Shown here: in pieces, positions 48,084 through 59,411 of the stretch
Numbering within the stretch: the stretch's first letter is position 1
Layout: each line of letters starts with the position of its first letter
Assembly: GCA_036365515.1 (NCBI GenBank)
Contig: CM070874.1
Coordinates: 65,057,583 to 65,121,582, forward strand
From: Torymus aiolomorphi
Lineage: Eukaryota > Arthropoda > Insecta > Hymenoptera > Torymidae
Length of the DNA stretch: 64,000 nucleotides
Reading direction: 5' to 3'
Notes under the pieces: generated by a model
The model's database searches: none
What the model was told of the DNA's origin: nothing
The model's input: the letters and a program-made list of their open reading frames with translations, nothing else
Translations under genes and position numbers: made by a program

Positions 48084-49514
48084 ATCCCGTGTAAAAAAAA
48101 AGTCTGGGCGAAGTCTTGCAGAAGTCTGGCTTGAAAAGTCTGGCCAAAATCTTGCATGTCGGATGATCCTAGACTTTTTGCCAGACTTTTTATATTTTCT
48201 ATTAAAAGTCTTGGAAAAAATCCCCAGACTTTATCCAAGACTTTTCACCAGGCTTAGCATACTGCGTAAAAAGTCTGGGAAAAATGCCCAGACTTCATCC
48301 AAGACTTTTTACCAGACTTAGAATACAACGCCAAAAAGTCTGGGAAAAGTGCCCAGACTTTTCGCCAGACTTTATTGTCCGCGCATGGAGGTTATGCACG
48401 CCCGGCACCTCCCGCATGCATCTTCCGCTGCAATCCCATGGTCACTGCTGTCATCATCGTCGTTGTCGTCGTCATCTGCAGATCTAATAATTATTGGAGA
48501 CACAAAGAGTCGGGCTTTGTAAAACTCCAACCTACAAATCGAATTTCTCACAAAGCATCTCTACTACAGCGCAAGTAAATATTTTATAGAGATTTTTAAC
48601 TTATCTGATGTTATCTCGGTGCTGTCCATTACAGTTCCTCATAAAAAATAGTTGCCATTACTCGGGATTCTGGACAAATTTTGTAATCTAAACGTTTATA
48701 GCAAGATAAAAATATTTTGAAGTCAAAGCAACATGAATTGAACGACAATCGTGTGAACAATGTGAACATAGAGTATTCTGCAACTAGTTTCAAGTAATTT
48801 ATGGACCTCAAAATATTTTCAGCTCGCCACATATTTTTGCTATTCAGTTCTTCTCTATGTATGTGTCTAGAGAAGGTGCGAAGATTTTCCACGAGGAACT
48901 GTAATGGACAACACCTAGATAATAATCAGATAAGTTCCAATGTTCTATAAAATATTTACTTGCACTGTAGAAGAGATGCTTTGTGAGGATTTCTATTTAC
49001 AGGTTGGAGTTTCACAAAGCCCGACTCTTTGTGGCTCCAAAAATTAATAGATATGCAGATGACAGCGATAACGATGATCATGATAGCAGTGAGTGACCAT
49101 GAGATTGCAGCAGAAGACTTATATGAGCATCGGTTTCATGCGGGAGGTGCCGGGCGTGTATAACCTCCATGCGCGGACAATAAAGTCTAGCGAAAAGTCT
49201 GGGATAAAGTCTGGCGAAAAGTCTGGGCACTTTTCCAAGACTTTTTGGCACTGTAATCTAAGTCTGGTAAAAAGTCTTGGATGAAGTCTGGGCCTTTTTC
49301 CCAGACTTTTTACGTAGTATGTTAAGTCTGGTGAAAAGTCTTTTTCCAAGACTTTTAATAGAAAATATAAAAAGTCTGGCAAAAAGTCTAGGATCGTCCG
49401 ACATGCAAGACTTGGGCCAGACTTTTCAAGCCAGACTTCTGCAAGACTTGGGCCAGACTTTTCAAGCCAGACTTCTGCAAGACTTCGCCCAGACTTTTTT
49501 TTTTTACACGGGAT
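48084..49514. mobile_element. Long foldback element built of AAGTCTGG repeats
   Basis: Starts ATCCCGTGT and ends ACACGGGAT. Arms of about 550 and 620 bases are inverted copies of each other. The outer ~300 bases of each arm are dense repeats of AAGTCTGG and its complement CCAGACTT. The inner parts share CTTTGTGA, a TCATCATCG-like run and CATGCGGGAGGTGCCGGGCG. About 250 bases of unique spacer (48640-48890) separate the arms. Frames of 151, 111, 60 and 67 aa are translations of the repeats. No transposase and no clear target duplication. Confidence 0.85.
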
Positions 49515-49627
49515 TTCATGACATTTCTGTAGTTCTATACACATTTTCGAATAAAAATCAATATGATAAGACAAGTAAGATTATTAACCATATTATGCTA
49601 GCAACTATATAACCCGCGTAGAAGATA

Positions 49628-49898
49628 CACTGAAAAAAATTTGGCACTCCAGCTGACCCGATAAGTACATACGCTATGCCGAAAATAGGGTCGAATGTTG
49701 TATCGCGGTTCGGCACATCTCCTGCCCCGTACTGGCACAGCTCCTGTCCCGTAAAAGCATCGCGCGCCCCGTACTGGCACAGCTCTTCTCCCGTTAGGGA
49801 CAAACGCTGTGTCAAAAGTGGGTGGTCTGAATCACGCAGCGAAGGGGGCGCTGACGAACTGTGATGGAAACAGACGCCGTGCCAAATTTTTTTCAGTG
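49628..49898. mobile_element. TA-flanked MITE with duplicated GC-rich cassette
   Basis: Both ends carry CACTGAAAAAAATTTGGCAC (right end complementary) with TA on either side. Inside, a unit starting CCCCGTACTGGCACAGCTC is present twice (about 49725 and 49768). It is non-coding. Confidence 0.85.
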
Positions 49899-49900
49899 TA

Positions 49901-50290
49901 GCTTTACAATTTGACCAACCGAAGGATAATATAAACCCAGCAACCCAGATCGATCTGTTCATTATAAAAAGAAACCGATTGTCGCCGGCGCTTGAGGCGC
50001 GCGCTCGCGCGTGATTCATTCGGGAGCCGCGCGAGGAATTTATGATCCTGCCGGCGCCTCGAAAATTAAGTCTCGCCGCGCCCCGCAAAACGAGAGTCAA
50101 CGCGAATTGTCAGCCGATGAATGGACGGCGCGGGATGATTTGCCTGACAAAAGTGTCGTGAAGCCACGCCATTCCTTAATAGGTCCCCGGAGAATAGGCA
50201 GTTCGGGCCACAAGTGGCCGCGATCGATCAACGAAGAAGCAGAGGGCAGATGTTTAATTGCGATCTGTTAATAAGTTTTGGGCGGATGTT
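49901..50290. other. Small GC-rich island
   Basis: CpG-rich between 49980 and 50240. The frames have no domain. Confidence 0.4.
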
Positions 50291-50810
50291 TTATGTCTTT
50301 TTTTTCGTCTAGTATTGTAATGCAATTGGTTTGTGCAAGTTTTGTTTGATGTAAACTTTTTTGATAAATGATAAGAATTTTGAGTGATTGTGTGCAACTT
50401 ACGTAACGAAAAAAGCTATGACGCAGCTGTTTTCATTTCGGTATAACTTACCTGAAACAGAAAAAGGAATTATAATTAGAAAGGTTTACACTTATACAAA
50501 GTAAAATAATATAAATGTTTTAGTTTTTTAATCTTTTGTATCACTAAAGATTTTTTTTGGATTATACGTATACTTTATTTATTAAATATAAAATTTATGT
50601 ATATTATATTAACGAAGTTTTATTATTCATTCCCTTTTTTTAAATAGCTAGAGAACAACGCTATTGCCATTAATATTGCGATGTTAGTGATTGGAGGAAC
50701 TCTAAATAAATTAGCTATCTGTAATAGCAAGATATTTCAAGACCTTATTAACCTGCCAGTTGTTGTATTAAAAAAGAAACAACGTTGTATTATAAAATAA
50801 TGATCCCGAG
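50291..50810. other. AT-rich spacer
   Basis: AT-rich; nothing recognised. Confidence 0.4.
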
Positions 50811-51440
50811 AATCTTACCAACCCTAATAGAAACCACTATCACAGCTAAACATACCTTCATACCCTGTAACACCTTATTACACAGTCGGCGAGAGTTTCT
50901 TTCCCTCGACTAACGACACTGGCCTCATCACGTCACCACTTCGTCGTCACCCTCGCACGGAAAAACTTGAACAGCAGCGACTTATTCACCCACGACGAAT
51001 AAATAATTCAGGCATAATAGGCGCGCGAGGGGCCGGCTACGGGTAAACGTACTGCAATCCAGCGCCATGTGTGTGTGGTGGGGGAGAGGCGTGCGCACAA
51101 GAAGGCAGAAACCGGGCGACATTGTATATGTACGGGTAATATATTTATAATAAAAGACACAGTGCGGTCGATTTGACGTACTACTACTCCCCTTTGGTGT
51201 GAAATTACGATGATAATCCCGGTGGTAACCGCGGAGCCGTGTGTAGAGCTGCACATGCATGCGCGCGATTGCGTGAGTACGCAAAAAAGCGTCGAAATGG
51301 CGCGCGTAAGTGGCATAGTACGCAGTGCAATAACGCACTATTACCAGAATCTTGTTGGGGTGTTGTACGGAGAATTGTTTTCATATGAATGTTATAATAT
51401 ACATTGTAACACATTCATTGTTCTGTAGCACGCTGCATGC
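50811..51440. other. GC-rich island
   Basis: The left shoulder (50815-50960) is C/A-rich. The right side (51340-51385) is G/T-rich. The overlapping frames up to 118 aa show no domain. Confidence 0.5.
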
Positions 51441-51560
51441 GTAGATGCTTATTACTTTTTCGTTGGAATCGTTACACGTGAGAGTCTATAAGTAAAAATA
51501 TTATAAATGGATATATGTTTTAATTTACCCGTTATCCCGTATCTAGATACAATTATTGTA
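51441..51560. other. AT-rich spacer
   Basis: Short interval without features. Confidence 0.35.
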
Positions 51561-52277
51561 CACGGAGAGAAATTTTAGAGTAAAAATTACCAAGGTGCCT
51601 TGGCAGCGCATGGATAGACTGTCAAAAGCCGTGATATTCCCAGGTTTCTAATACAATTTATAAGTTTCCCAGAAAAAACTACCATAACCACTTAAAAAAA
51701 ATACCAAATTATCTGAATAAAAATTACCAGACACACTAGTAAAAATTGAGGTCTAGTCATTTTTACAAGGTAACCTAAGAATTTTTACTAAGAAAACTGA
51801 TAAATTTTACCAAATAACCTGGTATTTGTGTACTCGCGCATGCGCACTGCGCATTATTGTGTTTCAGAAGATTGATACTAGAGGCGTGCGCGACGTTAAA
51901 ATGAAAACAATACACATATTTTCAGTAAGTAATAACGGCGATTCAAATGACTGTTGGTAACAGCTTCCATGGCGCAGTCGGTAGAACATCGGACTCTCAA
52001 CCCAAAGATCGTCGGATCGAATCCCGCTTCCGTAAAAATTTTTTTCAGTTTAATGTTTTTTCATTCTTGTTTCTGTTTCTATTTCTATATTAAAATGCTA
52101 TATATCCATCAATATGGATAAAAAAAGTTAATTTTTTTAATTTAAATTAACTAAAAAAATTTTACCAAGGCACTTTGGTAAAAAGTTTGAAATTGTCAGT
52201 CTGTCCATCCATTACCATAGAAACTGGTAATTTTGTCTCGAATATTTGTAATTTTCACTACAAAATTTCTCTCCGTG
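51561..52277. mobile_element. TA-flanked element (CACGGAG ends) with tRNA-like cargo
   Basis: The ends share CACGGAGAGAAATTTT followed, a few bases on, by AAAATTAC, inverted at the right end, with TA at 51559-51560 and 52278-52279. A second inverted pair lies inside (ACCAAGGTGCCTTGG near 51589 and its complement near 52164-52180). There is no transposase. A Pol III type tRNA-like unit sits in the middle. Confidence 0.8.
51963..52032 (+). tRNA. tRNA-like sequence (probably not a working tRNA)
   Basis: TGGCGCAGTCGG is a perfect A box and GGATCGAATCC matches the B box with one difference. The loop CTCTCAA would give anticodon CTC, although the body resembles tRNA-Lys-CTT as I recall it. The T stem has one mismatch, the anticodon stem two, and the acceptor arms (GCTTCCA and TTCCGTA) do not pair. 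A run of seven T (52039-52045), a typical Pol III terminator, follows within a few bases. It is most likely a tRNA-derived (SINE-like) unit carried by the surrounding element. Confidence 0.6.
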
Positions 52278-52279
52278 TA

Positions 52280-54030
52280 TCGAAATATTAAAGTTCTTAG
52301 AAACGAAGCTATACGAACCGTCAATTGAAGTAAAACAAAAACCAACTGCAAATAAAGAAAAAACGTCACTTTTGGACATTATAACCGAATTCCTGGCACA
52401 CATCCGCCTAAAATTTCTGACCGAGCACATCACATTTCATTCACGAAACTAGCGCTCATTCAGCTCCGACTATCAAACAAGCCCTGCCTATCTGACGCTA
52501 TTTCGCCACACAAATTTTGATTACGCGTTGTTTTCGCGAACAATTATCAACGCCTGCGAACGCGAGTCAACAAGTGAATCACGCAGCAGTGCGTCGTGTT
52601 CTCACACCCTATAATACGCGCGTCGGCCGACATGATTCAACCGCTATAGATTTGCGCCAAGATACACGTTGCAAAACGATCTTTGCACATAATGATTCGT
52701 CATCGGCGCAATCAGCTTTAACCGAAAACAGACGCCAGCGATCATCAAAGGACCCAAACGGTGAAAAATATTACCGCGATAAGCGTGTATTATACATATG
52801 CAAAAAAATAAAACCAGAGCGCGGTTCGCGGAACCGTCGAGATAAAATTTATCTGCAGCTCGGCGAGAGAATCCGCGACCCCAATCGCCTCTGCTATGCG
52901 CGCGCGCGTTCGTGCGCAGGTCGTGAGAGGAAGGCCGGAAGACGCGCGTAAGTATATTTTTAGCGCTTGCACACATCATTGTTGTTGACTGTACTATACT
53001 ATACTCGCTCTCTCCCTCAGCCCGATGGCTATCGCTCGGCCATTCAAGTTTTCTTGAGGTAGGCGCGAGCTTCGTGGCTGGAAAACTCGGGGGGCTTCTT
53101 TGTTTCTTCGGCTGTTTTTGTTATTGTGGATAATTTTCTTTTTTTTTCAGGAAAATTACGGAGGCGTAAATGATGAACGCCTGTTTACGTTTTACACATA
53201 TTATTAGAGGGCTGGAAAAAATTTTTGAACGGTACTTCTACCGATGTGCAAAGAAAGATGCTATCGACAAGCCTTTTGTCATCGCTCACTCTATAACGAA
53301 CTCAATCGGCCCTCGCCGTAGAGCGCGCGGCTGCATTTTACAATTCATTCATGCATTTAGTCCATTCATATTTTTATTTCTCGAACGGCTTTCAGGCTCA
53401 TTCAACTCGGTTACTACGCACGTTCATTCATAAATAATTATATACGTGCTGTTTTCCTTTTTCTCTCTTTCTCTACCTCCAACAACCGGTCGCTTTGAAT
53501 AATGCCACGACCGTTCGAGATTGTTTATGCCGATAAGCTCGTCCGAATTGGCGACACGCGGTGCAGAAAAAGACACAGAAAATAGGCCAGATGATACCGG
53601 ATTAAACGAAATTTTGGCAATCGGCACTGGCTTCACACACACATATATCCAGTGCTGTCTGCACCGCTGCGGTTTTTAAACACTTCGTTTGCTCGCGCGC
53701 GGCCGCTCGGCAGATTTTTTGCCAGCTAAAAGAAGAGAACAATATGCAGCGGCAGCGCTGGATAACGGTCAACTATGACTGTACGCTATATACAACACAT
53801 TCAATTTTTCACGCTCATCCGGTTTAATCCATTTTTTGCCAATCCAATTCAGCCTCGCCGGCCCAATCTGTTTTGCTCTTTCTCTTTCGCTCGTCTTTCT
53901 CCTCTATCTTGCGTTATCATGACATGGGACCTCTCTTTCTCTCTTTCTCGGGGTACAGTATGTGTACGTGCGCGTTTTAGAAGTCCAATGTTGACTAGCG
54001 CCTTGTTAACCGTTAATTTTTTTTAATTTT
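52280..54030. other. GC-rich island
   Basis: The left shoulder (52325-52500) is C/A-rich and the core (52850-53700) CpG-rich. The frames of 144 and 111 aa overlap on opposite strands and show no domain. No gene is supported. Confidence 0.45.
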
Positions 54031-54410
54031 TTCTTTTGAGCTAGGACGATACATTTAGAGAGTGATTCGCGGTTTGTTTACGAGGATTATTCAGGTAACA
54101 GCATTTATTAATGGATTAAAATTTTTTTTTTTTTAGTAGCCACGTGATTCTGGTTAATTTATCGGGTAAAAAAGTGATTGATTTTCAAAAGGTTATTTAT
54201 ATAGGCTTATTTTTCGTCATCTACATTAATGATTTTGAAATTGGTTGTAAACAGGAAGATTAAATTTATAAATTGTAAACATCGGGTTTGTTGAATTGAA
54301 TATAACGAAAAGTACTGTTCATAAATATTCATAATGTAAGCGATGCCAACGAGGTGCAATGAACCACTTAATTCGCCATCAGTATCATTTTAAAATTAAT
54401 TTATTTTCAA
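54031..54410. other. AT-rich spacer
   Basis: AT-rich; nothing recognised. Confidence 0.4.
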
Positions 54411-54930
54411 ATAAAAAAAACCACCTAACAAAGACACATTCTACAAACAACAATATCCCATCGTGCCGCAGCCAACTCTAAACCGCCGCAGTTCGGCTAT
54501 CTATCTCTCAAGACGCAGCAGCTCGCTGTCTTTATACTCGCAGCTTGACCCAAAGCAAGCGCGGCAAGCGCACGGTTCACGGCTCAGGTCGCGGCTGCTT
54601 CTGCTCGCGTCAGATAACGAATTCATTCACGACGACGACTACGATGTCGGTCTCACTGTCTCATTATCGGCCTCGCGGCGGCACAGCGCATATACGCACG
54701 CAGGATGCGGTGGATACTTGCCGAGACCGGACGCTCCATTCAGCTGGTGCGAAAGGTCGCGCCGATATCGGTTGTGTCTGTGTGTAGTAAGTTAGGTACA
54801 TGACAATCGAGTATGGTCGAGGCTTTTTTTTTGGTGTTGGGGATGTTGGGATTGGTAGGTGGTTGGTTAGGGGAGAGTTGAGTGTCGTGATGGATTTGTT
54901 TGGTTATAGTTGCTACAAGATTATTTCTTA
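54411..54930. other. GC-rich island with the most extreme skew
   Basis: Counted by hand: 54421-54480 holds C22, G5, A23, T10, and 54841-54900 holds G28, C1, T22, A9. The two overlapping frames (110 and 80 aa) have no domain. Confidence 0.55.
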
Positions 54931-54955
54931 TATTTGGTCAGTATTCGTTTGTATA

Positions 54956-56050
54956 CACTGAAAAAAAAGTTTAGTAAAAATTATTAATAATTTTGTAAAA
55001 ATTACTATACTTTGTAAGAAATTTTACTAGAAAGACAGGAAGATTTACTATAAGTACTGTAAAATTTACTGTATAGTATGGTAATTTTTTGGGTTTTTTA
55101 CAGTTTGCGGTAGCTTATAGACACACGGAGAAAAATGTTCTATTAAAAATTACTATGTTTTATTGTAACCGGGGGACAGACTTGAATTCTTAAAAAAATT
55201 ACTATGTTTTCTAGCAAAAATTGCTATGTTTCTAGTAATTTTTACTACATTTATAGCAATTTTTGCTATAAAACATAGTAATTTTTTTAAGAATTCAAGT
55301 CTGTACCCCGGTTACAATAAAACATAGTAATTTTTAATAGAACATTTTTCTCCGTGCAGTTGTAAAATTATTTAGTATAATTTTAACATATATGTGGATA
55401 TAACTTATTATAAATATAAATAATGTATCAAAACCATTCAAATCTCATTCAACTAAACAATACTTTTATTTTAATCATTGTGTACATATCATAAATATAT
55501 CTTAATCGCAATTTCCCTATCAAAACACCAACCGGAATATTTAAACCTAAACTACACGCAATATTTTCCTTATATCTTACAATTTTATATTACTTTGAAC
55601 TTATTATCGTAAAACAAATGCATTCAAATATCCTTTAATTTTATCTAATCTACATGGCAGTGTCAGTAACCTTATTCAATTCGCAAAACTTATCTTTTAT
55701 CAATTTGACAGCCGAACTCGCTCTCCCACTTGGTCCCTGGTCGCTCCTGAAGTTATATATAGTAGTATTTTGGCGATCTTGAATTCGGATGATCGGGTGT
55801 ATTTTATCTGGAACGTACTTGTATTACGACTGATGAATTTTCTCTGTACAGGTGCGGCCAATTCGGGAAATCCAAGTGGAAAGAGAGCGAGTCCCCTAGC
55901 TCTCGCCCTTTTATTTCTCGGAAACTTAGCGCACTCTGTGCGTGTTCTCGATAAGTTTACGATCGTCACTGTCAGTGTCGTCAATGCGCGCTTTTCAAAT
56001 AGCCTTGTTACACAGTATAGTAATTTTTACAACATTTTTTTTTCTTAGTG
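54956..56050. mobile_element. TA-flanked element (CACTG/CACTA ends) with nested MITE
   Basis: The left end (CACTGAAAAAAAAG) and right end (CTTAGTG) are inverted, and both arms contain GTAAAAATTACTATAC. TA lies on both sides (54954-54955 and 56051-56052). A hairpin MITE is inserted at 55124-55356. The right part carries a CpG-rich block (about 55700-55990) unlike the AT-rich remainder. Confidence 0.65.
55124..55356. mobile_element. Near-perfect hairpin MITE (CACGGAG ends)
   Basis: The two arms of about 85 bases, starting CACGGAGAAAAATGTTCT, are inverted copies with essentially one mismatch (GGGGGACAG versus GGGGTACAG). Only about 60 bases separate them, and those continue partly symmetric. 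The high arm identity suggests recent insertion. The flanks read CA on both sides. Confidence 0.85.
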
Positions 56051-56052
56051 TA

Positions 56053-56350
56053 GCATTAAATAAAATACAGAAAATATTTGAAACGATCGTAATTAAATAT
56101 ATTTCAAAATTCAATTATCATTTTTTCGTTATGATTCAGAAAAATATTCAGATAATCTGTTAGTGCTTTGATTATGGTGATATTTATTGTAAAGTGGGAA
56201 ATAACGAATTTAAATTCTATATTTATTCCCCACACAAACTCAGTAAATATAAAATATCTTTTCGATTTAGTATTTTAATCACAAACATAACGAAATTTTA
56301 ATAAATAATTTATAAATGACAAACGTTTAAATAAATTCAATGTATACAAA
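56053..56350. other. AT-rich spacer
   Basis: AT-rich; nothing recognised. Confidence 0.4.
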
Positions 56351-56693
56351 ATGAACATAGTCCATAACCGAAATCACCGTCGAAATCTATTTTCGTCAAT
56401 TTATGAATTGACAATCAGCCGCGACGTACGCTCGAATATAACGCACCACCGCCCTCACACGCAATATATTCACAACGCACCGCCGCGAACGATCTAAAAT
56501 TACCGAAAAGCCCAGATAACCCACTTTGCCCCTCCTCCGCTCGGATAAATGTCCTTTTTCCGGCGCTCAGCTCTCGCGTCCTAAAAGTCGCACGCGCCGT
56601 GCAAAAACGGCGTGCCATCATCCGTCAAAATTTTCCATCTCTATGCACCGACGAAATATTGCAGCCCCACATACGCGTCTACCGCAAAAGTAT
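56351..56693. other. GC-rich island
   Basis: C-rich on the left (56360-56545). The right side is cut off by a foldback element. No gene. Confidence 0.4.
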
Positions 56694-57285
56694 ATGAGCA
56701 ATTCTCAGGATTTTCTGCAAAAAAGTGGGTCTAAAAAAGAAAATGAAAAAAAATTTGAAGCACACTTCTGTTATAAGTTTTGTCTCGTTCTGTGGGTCAC
56801 ATATAGTATACGAGAAAATTTTCGTGAAAATTAACATGGGAAAAATGGACGAAAAGTTGTCACCGATGATGAGCCAATAGTAAGCTTTTAAATGTTTCAA
56901 CAAATATTCCACAAAAAAAGCGATTAAAGTAGATGAAAAGAGCTTTAATTTAAGCTAAAGATCGTTAAAATCGGTCGATTCTGCGCAAAGTGACATGCAT
57001 TTGAAAATCGCGAAAAATGACCAAAAATGATTGAATTACGTGGATTCGGGAAAAATGGCTCAATTTTTGTCCATTTTTCTCATGTTAAATTTCCATAAGA
57101 AAAATGGATTTTTTTCTAAAACGGTGTCACAGGACCGTTTTTGACTCTTCGAAAATTTTCTCGTATACTATATGACCTACAGAACGAGAAAAAACTTATA
57201 ACAGAAGTGTGCCTCAAAATCTTTTCTTTTTTTTTTAACCCTCTTTTTTGCAGAGAATTACTGCGCTGAGAATTACTCATATATC
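56694..57285. mobile_element. Foldback element
   Basis: The arms 56694-56850 and about 57075-57285 are inverted copies, sharing ATATGAG, TTCTGCAAAAAA/TTTTTTGCAGA, CACACTTCTGTTATAAGTTT, TATAGTATACGAGAAAATTT and others. The spacer of about 220 bases has no coding capacity. The frames of 102 and 77 aa are arm translations. Confidence 0.7.
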
Positions 57286-57680
57286 TCGCGAAGAAAAGAA
57301 GACGAACGGGTCTCGTTTTTACCTTCCTTTATCTCTCTGACTTCCCTCCCATTCCATTAGTTCGACGTACTCGCTCGATTTGCATGCCGATGAGTGCCGG
57401 TAGAGACGAGCTTTTTCTTCCTATTATAGCGAGGGCGAATGATCGGGAGTAAACGCGGTGGAAAAAAAGGATGAGAGCAGAGGGGCTCAATTACTGGATA
57501 AATTGACGTGTTTTACGCAAGAGGATTCAATAAACGTGTCAGCGGGCCGCGGAAGCGAAAGAAACACTGTGGGTGGATGGGTACGCGATGATGACGCAAA
57601 TATATATATATATACGCTCTTATGCGGATTTTTGTTATCAATTTCGAATCTCTTTCGGTGAGTTTTTATGCAGAGCTGCA
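57286..57680. other. Small GC-enriched island
   Basis: Moderately GC-rich; resumes the island interrupted by the foldback element. A TATATA run lies near 57601-57615. No gene. Confidence 0.35.
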
Positions 57681-58030
57681 GTATTTTTTTATCGTGATGT
57701 TAGTTTATTATAGACCATGAATCCAGAGAGTAGCATACTTTGGAAGAAAACTCCTTTTATGCGACCATGGCTCTTTTTATATTTTATGAAGGATTTTCTA
57801 CGAAAACGTAAAACTTAATTCTGCAGAAAAGTATTTTCCTTAAAAAAAATAATAATAATAAATTCACATTAATCCTTCATCATACGTAGCATGAAAATTA
57901 ATTAACGTTAATTAACTATCAACGTAACAATTAAAAAAAAAATAATAATCTGCATGACAGAGAAGGAAACGCAATTAAACATTTTCCCACAGCGATATAC
58001 TCCGGCTTAACCGAAACGAAATAAATTATT
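57681..58030. other. AT-rich spacer
   Basis: AT-rich; nothing recognised. Confidence 0.4.
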
Positions 58031-58400
58031 CCATTAGAGGGTCTTAAGGCGCCTGTAATTGGTCCACTTATCCTTCGGTGGGTCGAAAAAAGTTTTCTAG
58101 GACTCTCTCACACAGCGCGCGGGGGGTACAGTCGAAGGTGCGCGCGCGCGTAGCAGGGAGAAAAAGAGACAGAGCGAGGCGCTCGAGAGGACGAGAAAAT
58201 CGATACCGAGGACGAAGGAGCCGATGCCGGATAGAAGGAGGAAGGGACGCAATAAGACACGTGCGTATAAAGGGTGGCTCTCGAAGTACGCATCCATGAC
58301 AAACTCGTCGGAGTATCTGCGATTCACGTATAAGGGAGACGGTTATTTTCGGGTATGTTGTAGAATTAAATTGGGGTGGTTTTGAGAGAATGGGTGGGAA
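58031..58400. other. Small GC-rich island
   Basis: CpG-rich and purine-rich core (58110-58260) with a G/T-rich right shoulder (58335-58400). Confidence 0.45.
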
Positions 58401-58550
58401 ATTTTTGAAAATTATATAATAAGATCTGTGAATTATTTTTCTATTGTAAATTTTATCAAGTTACAATCAAATTTTGATTTTAAGGTTGATTTTAACCATT
58501 TATATGATTCAAGCAACAAGCAATCCACAAAATAATTCACCACTGACAAT
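58401..58550. other. AT-rich spacer
   Basis: AT-rich; nothing recognised. Confidence 0.35.
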
Positions 58551-59411
58551 TAAAACCGCTGCCAATACATTGGCACTTAGCTTCTTGAAATTTTTTCGGT
58601 CAGTAACAGTTAGATTTTTTTTTTCGAAAACAAACTAAGTTTGAAGGTATAAAAAATATATATATATATATTTCCACAAAAGCAGATAATCTATTTTTTA
58701 ATATTCTCTGAGAAAACGCTTTTTGAAAGTTTTAAAAAAATTTTTGTAACCTGAAATATGTTTGATCGTTATAGGCCAATTTTTTTGGGTAACAAATTCA
58801 GTTTGAAGATATAAAAAAGCTATATCTCTACCAAATTTCAGGACGATTGGTTCATTTTTACTCTTGTTATCGTGCGACAACGAAAACGCTACTTTTTTAT
58901 AACACAATTTTTTTTCCTAAAACAAATCCAGATAATCTCTTGAAATTTCAACCAAATACAGTCTGCAACGAGTGTAATAAGTGGTTAAATTTTAAGTCGA
59001 TAAATCAAATACTTTTTGAGAAATTAATTTATGAATTATAAAAACATTTTCCGTAATAACAAATGAAATACTAAAGATAATTTAAAAATTAAGAAAAGAA
59101 AATGTAGGTAGTTTAAAGACGTTTCAAGAAAAGTTTATAATATTAAGTAATACTGACTATAACATATGAAAAAATAAAAAAAAAAAAAACGAAAAATTCA
59201 AAAACGTTTTTTAGTTATAAAAAAAGATAAAAACTTAAATCAGTCGTATGCTGGTTTTTTTTTGCGAGACGAAGAGAATAAGCTTTATCCGACGAAAATT
59301 TTATCAAAATCGATAAATTTCAACATATATCGCCTTAAGACATCATTTTTAACATTTTTTGTCTCGAAAATTTTTTTTCACCGTTACAAAGCTTCCTCTA
59401 TAAGGAAGCAA
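58551..59411 (-). mobile_element. Repeat family R, copy 3 (inverted, shorter)
   Basis: Begins AAAACCGCTGCCAAT with the ATTGGC hairpin of the family's 3' end and finishes with GCTTCC..GGAAGC at 59391-59409, the family's 5' palindrome. It therefore lies on the opposite strand to copies 1 and 2. It is shorter and lacks the GT microsatellite. No protein. Confidence 0.65.

Noticed and set aside
49119..49612. Frames of 151 and 111 aa with repeated QTFQARL or AEVWLEKSG
   Set aside because: They translate the AAGTCTGG repeats of the foldback element, not a protein.
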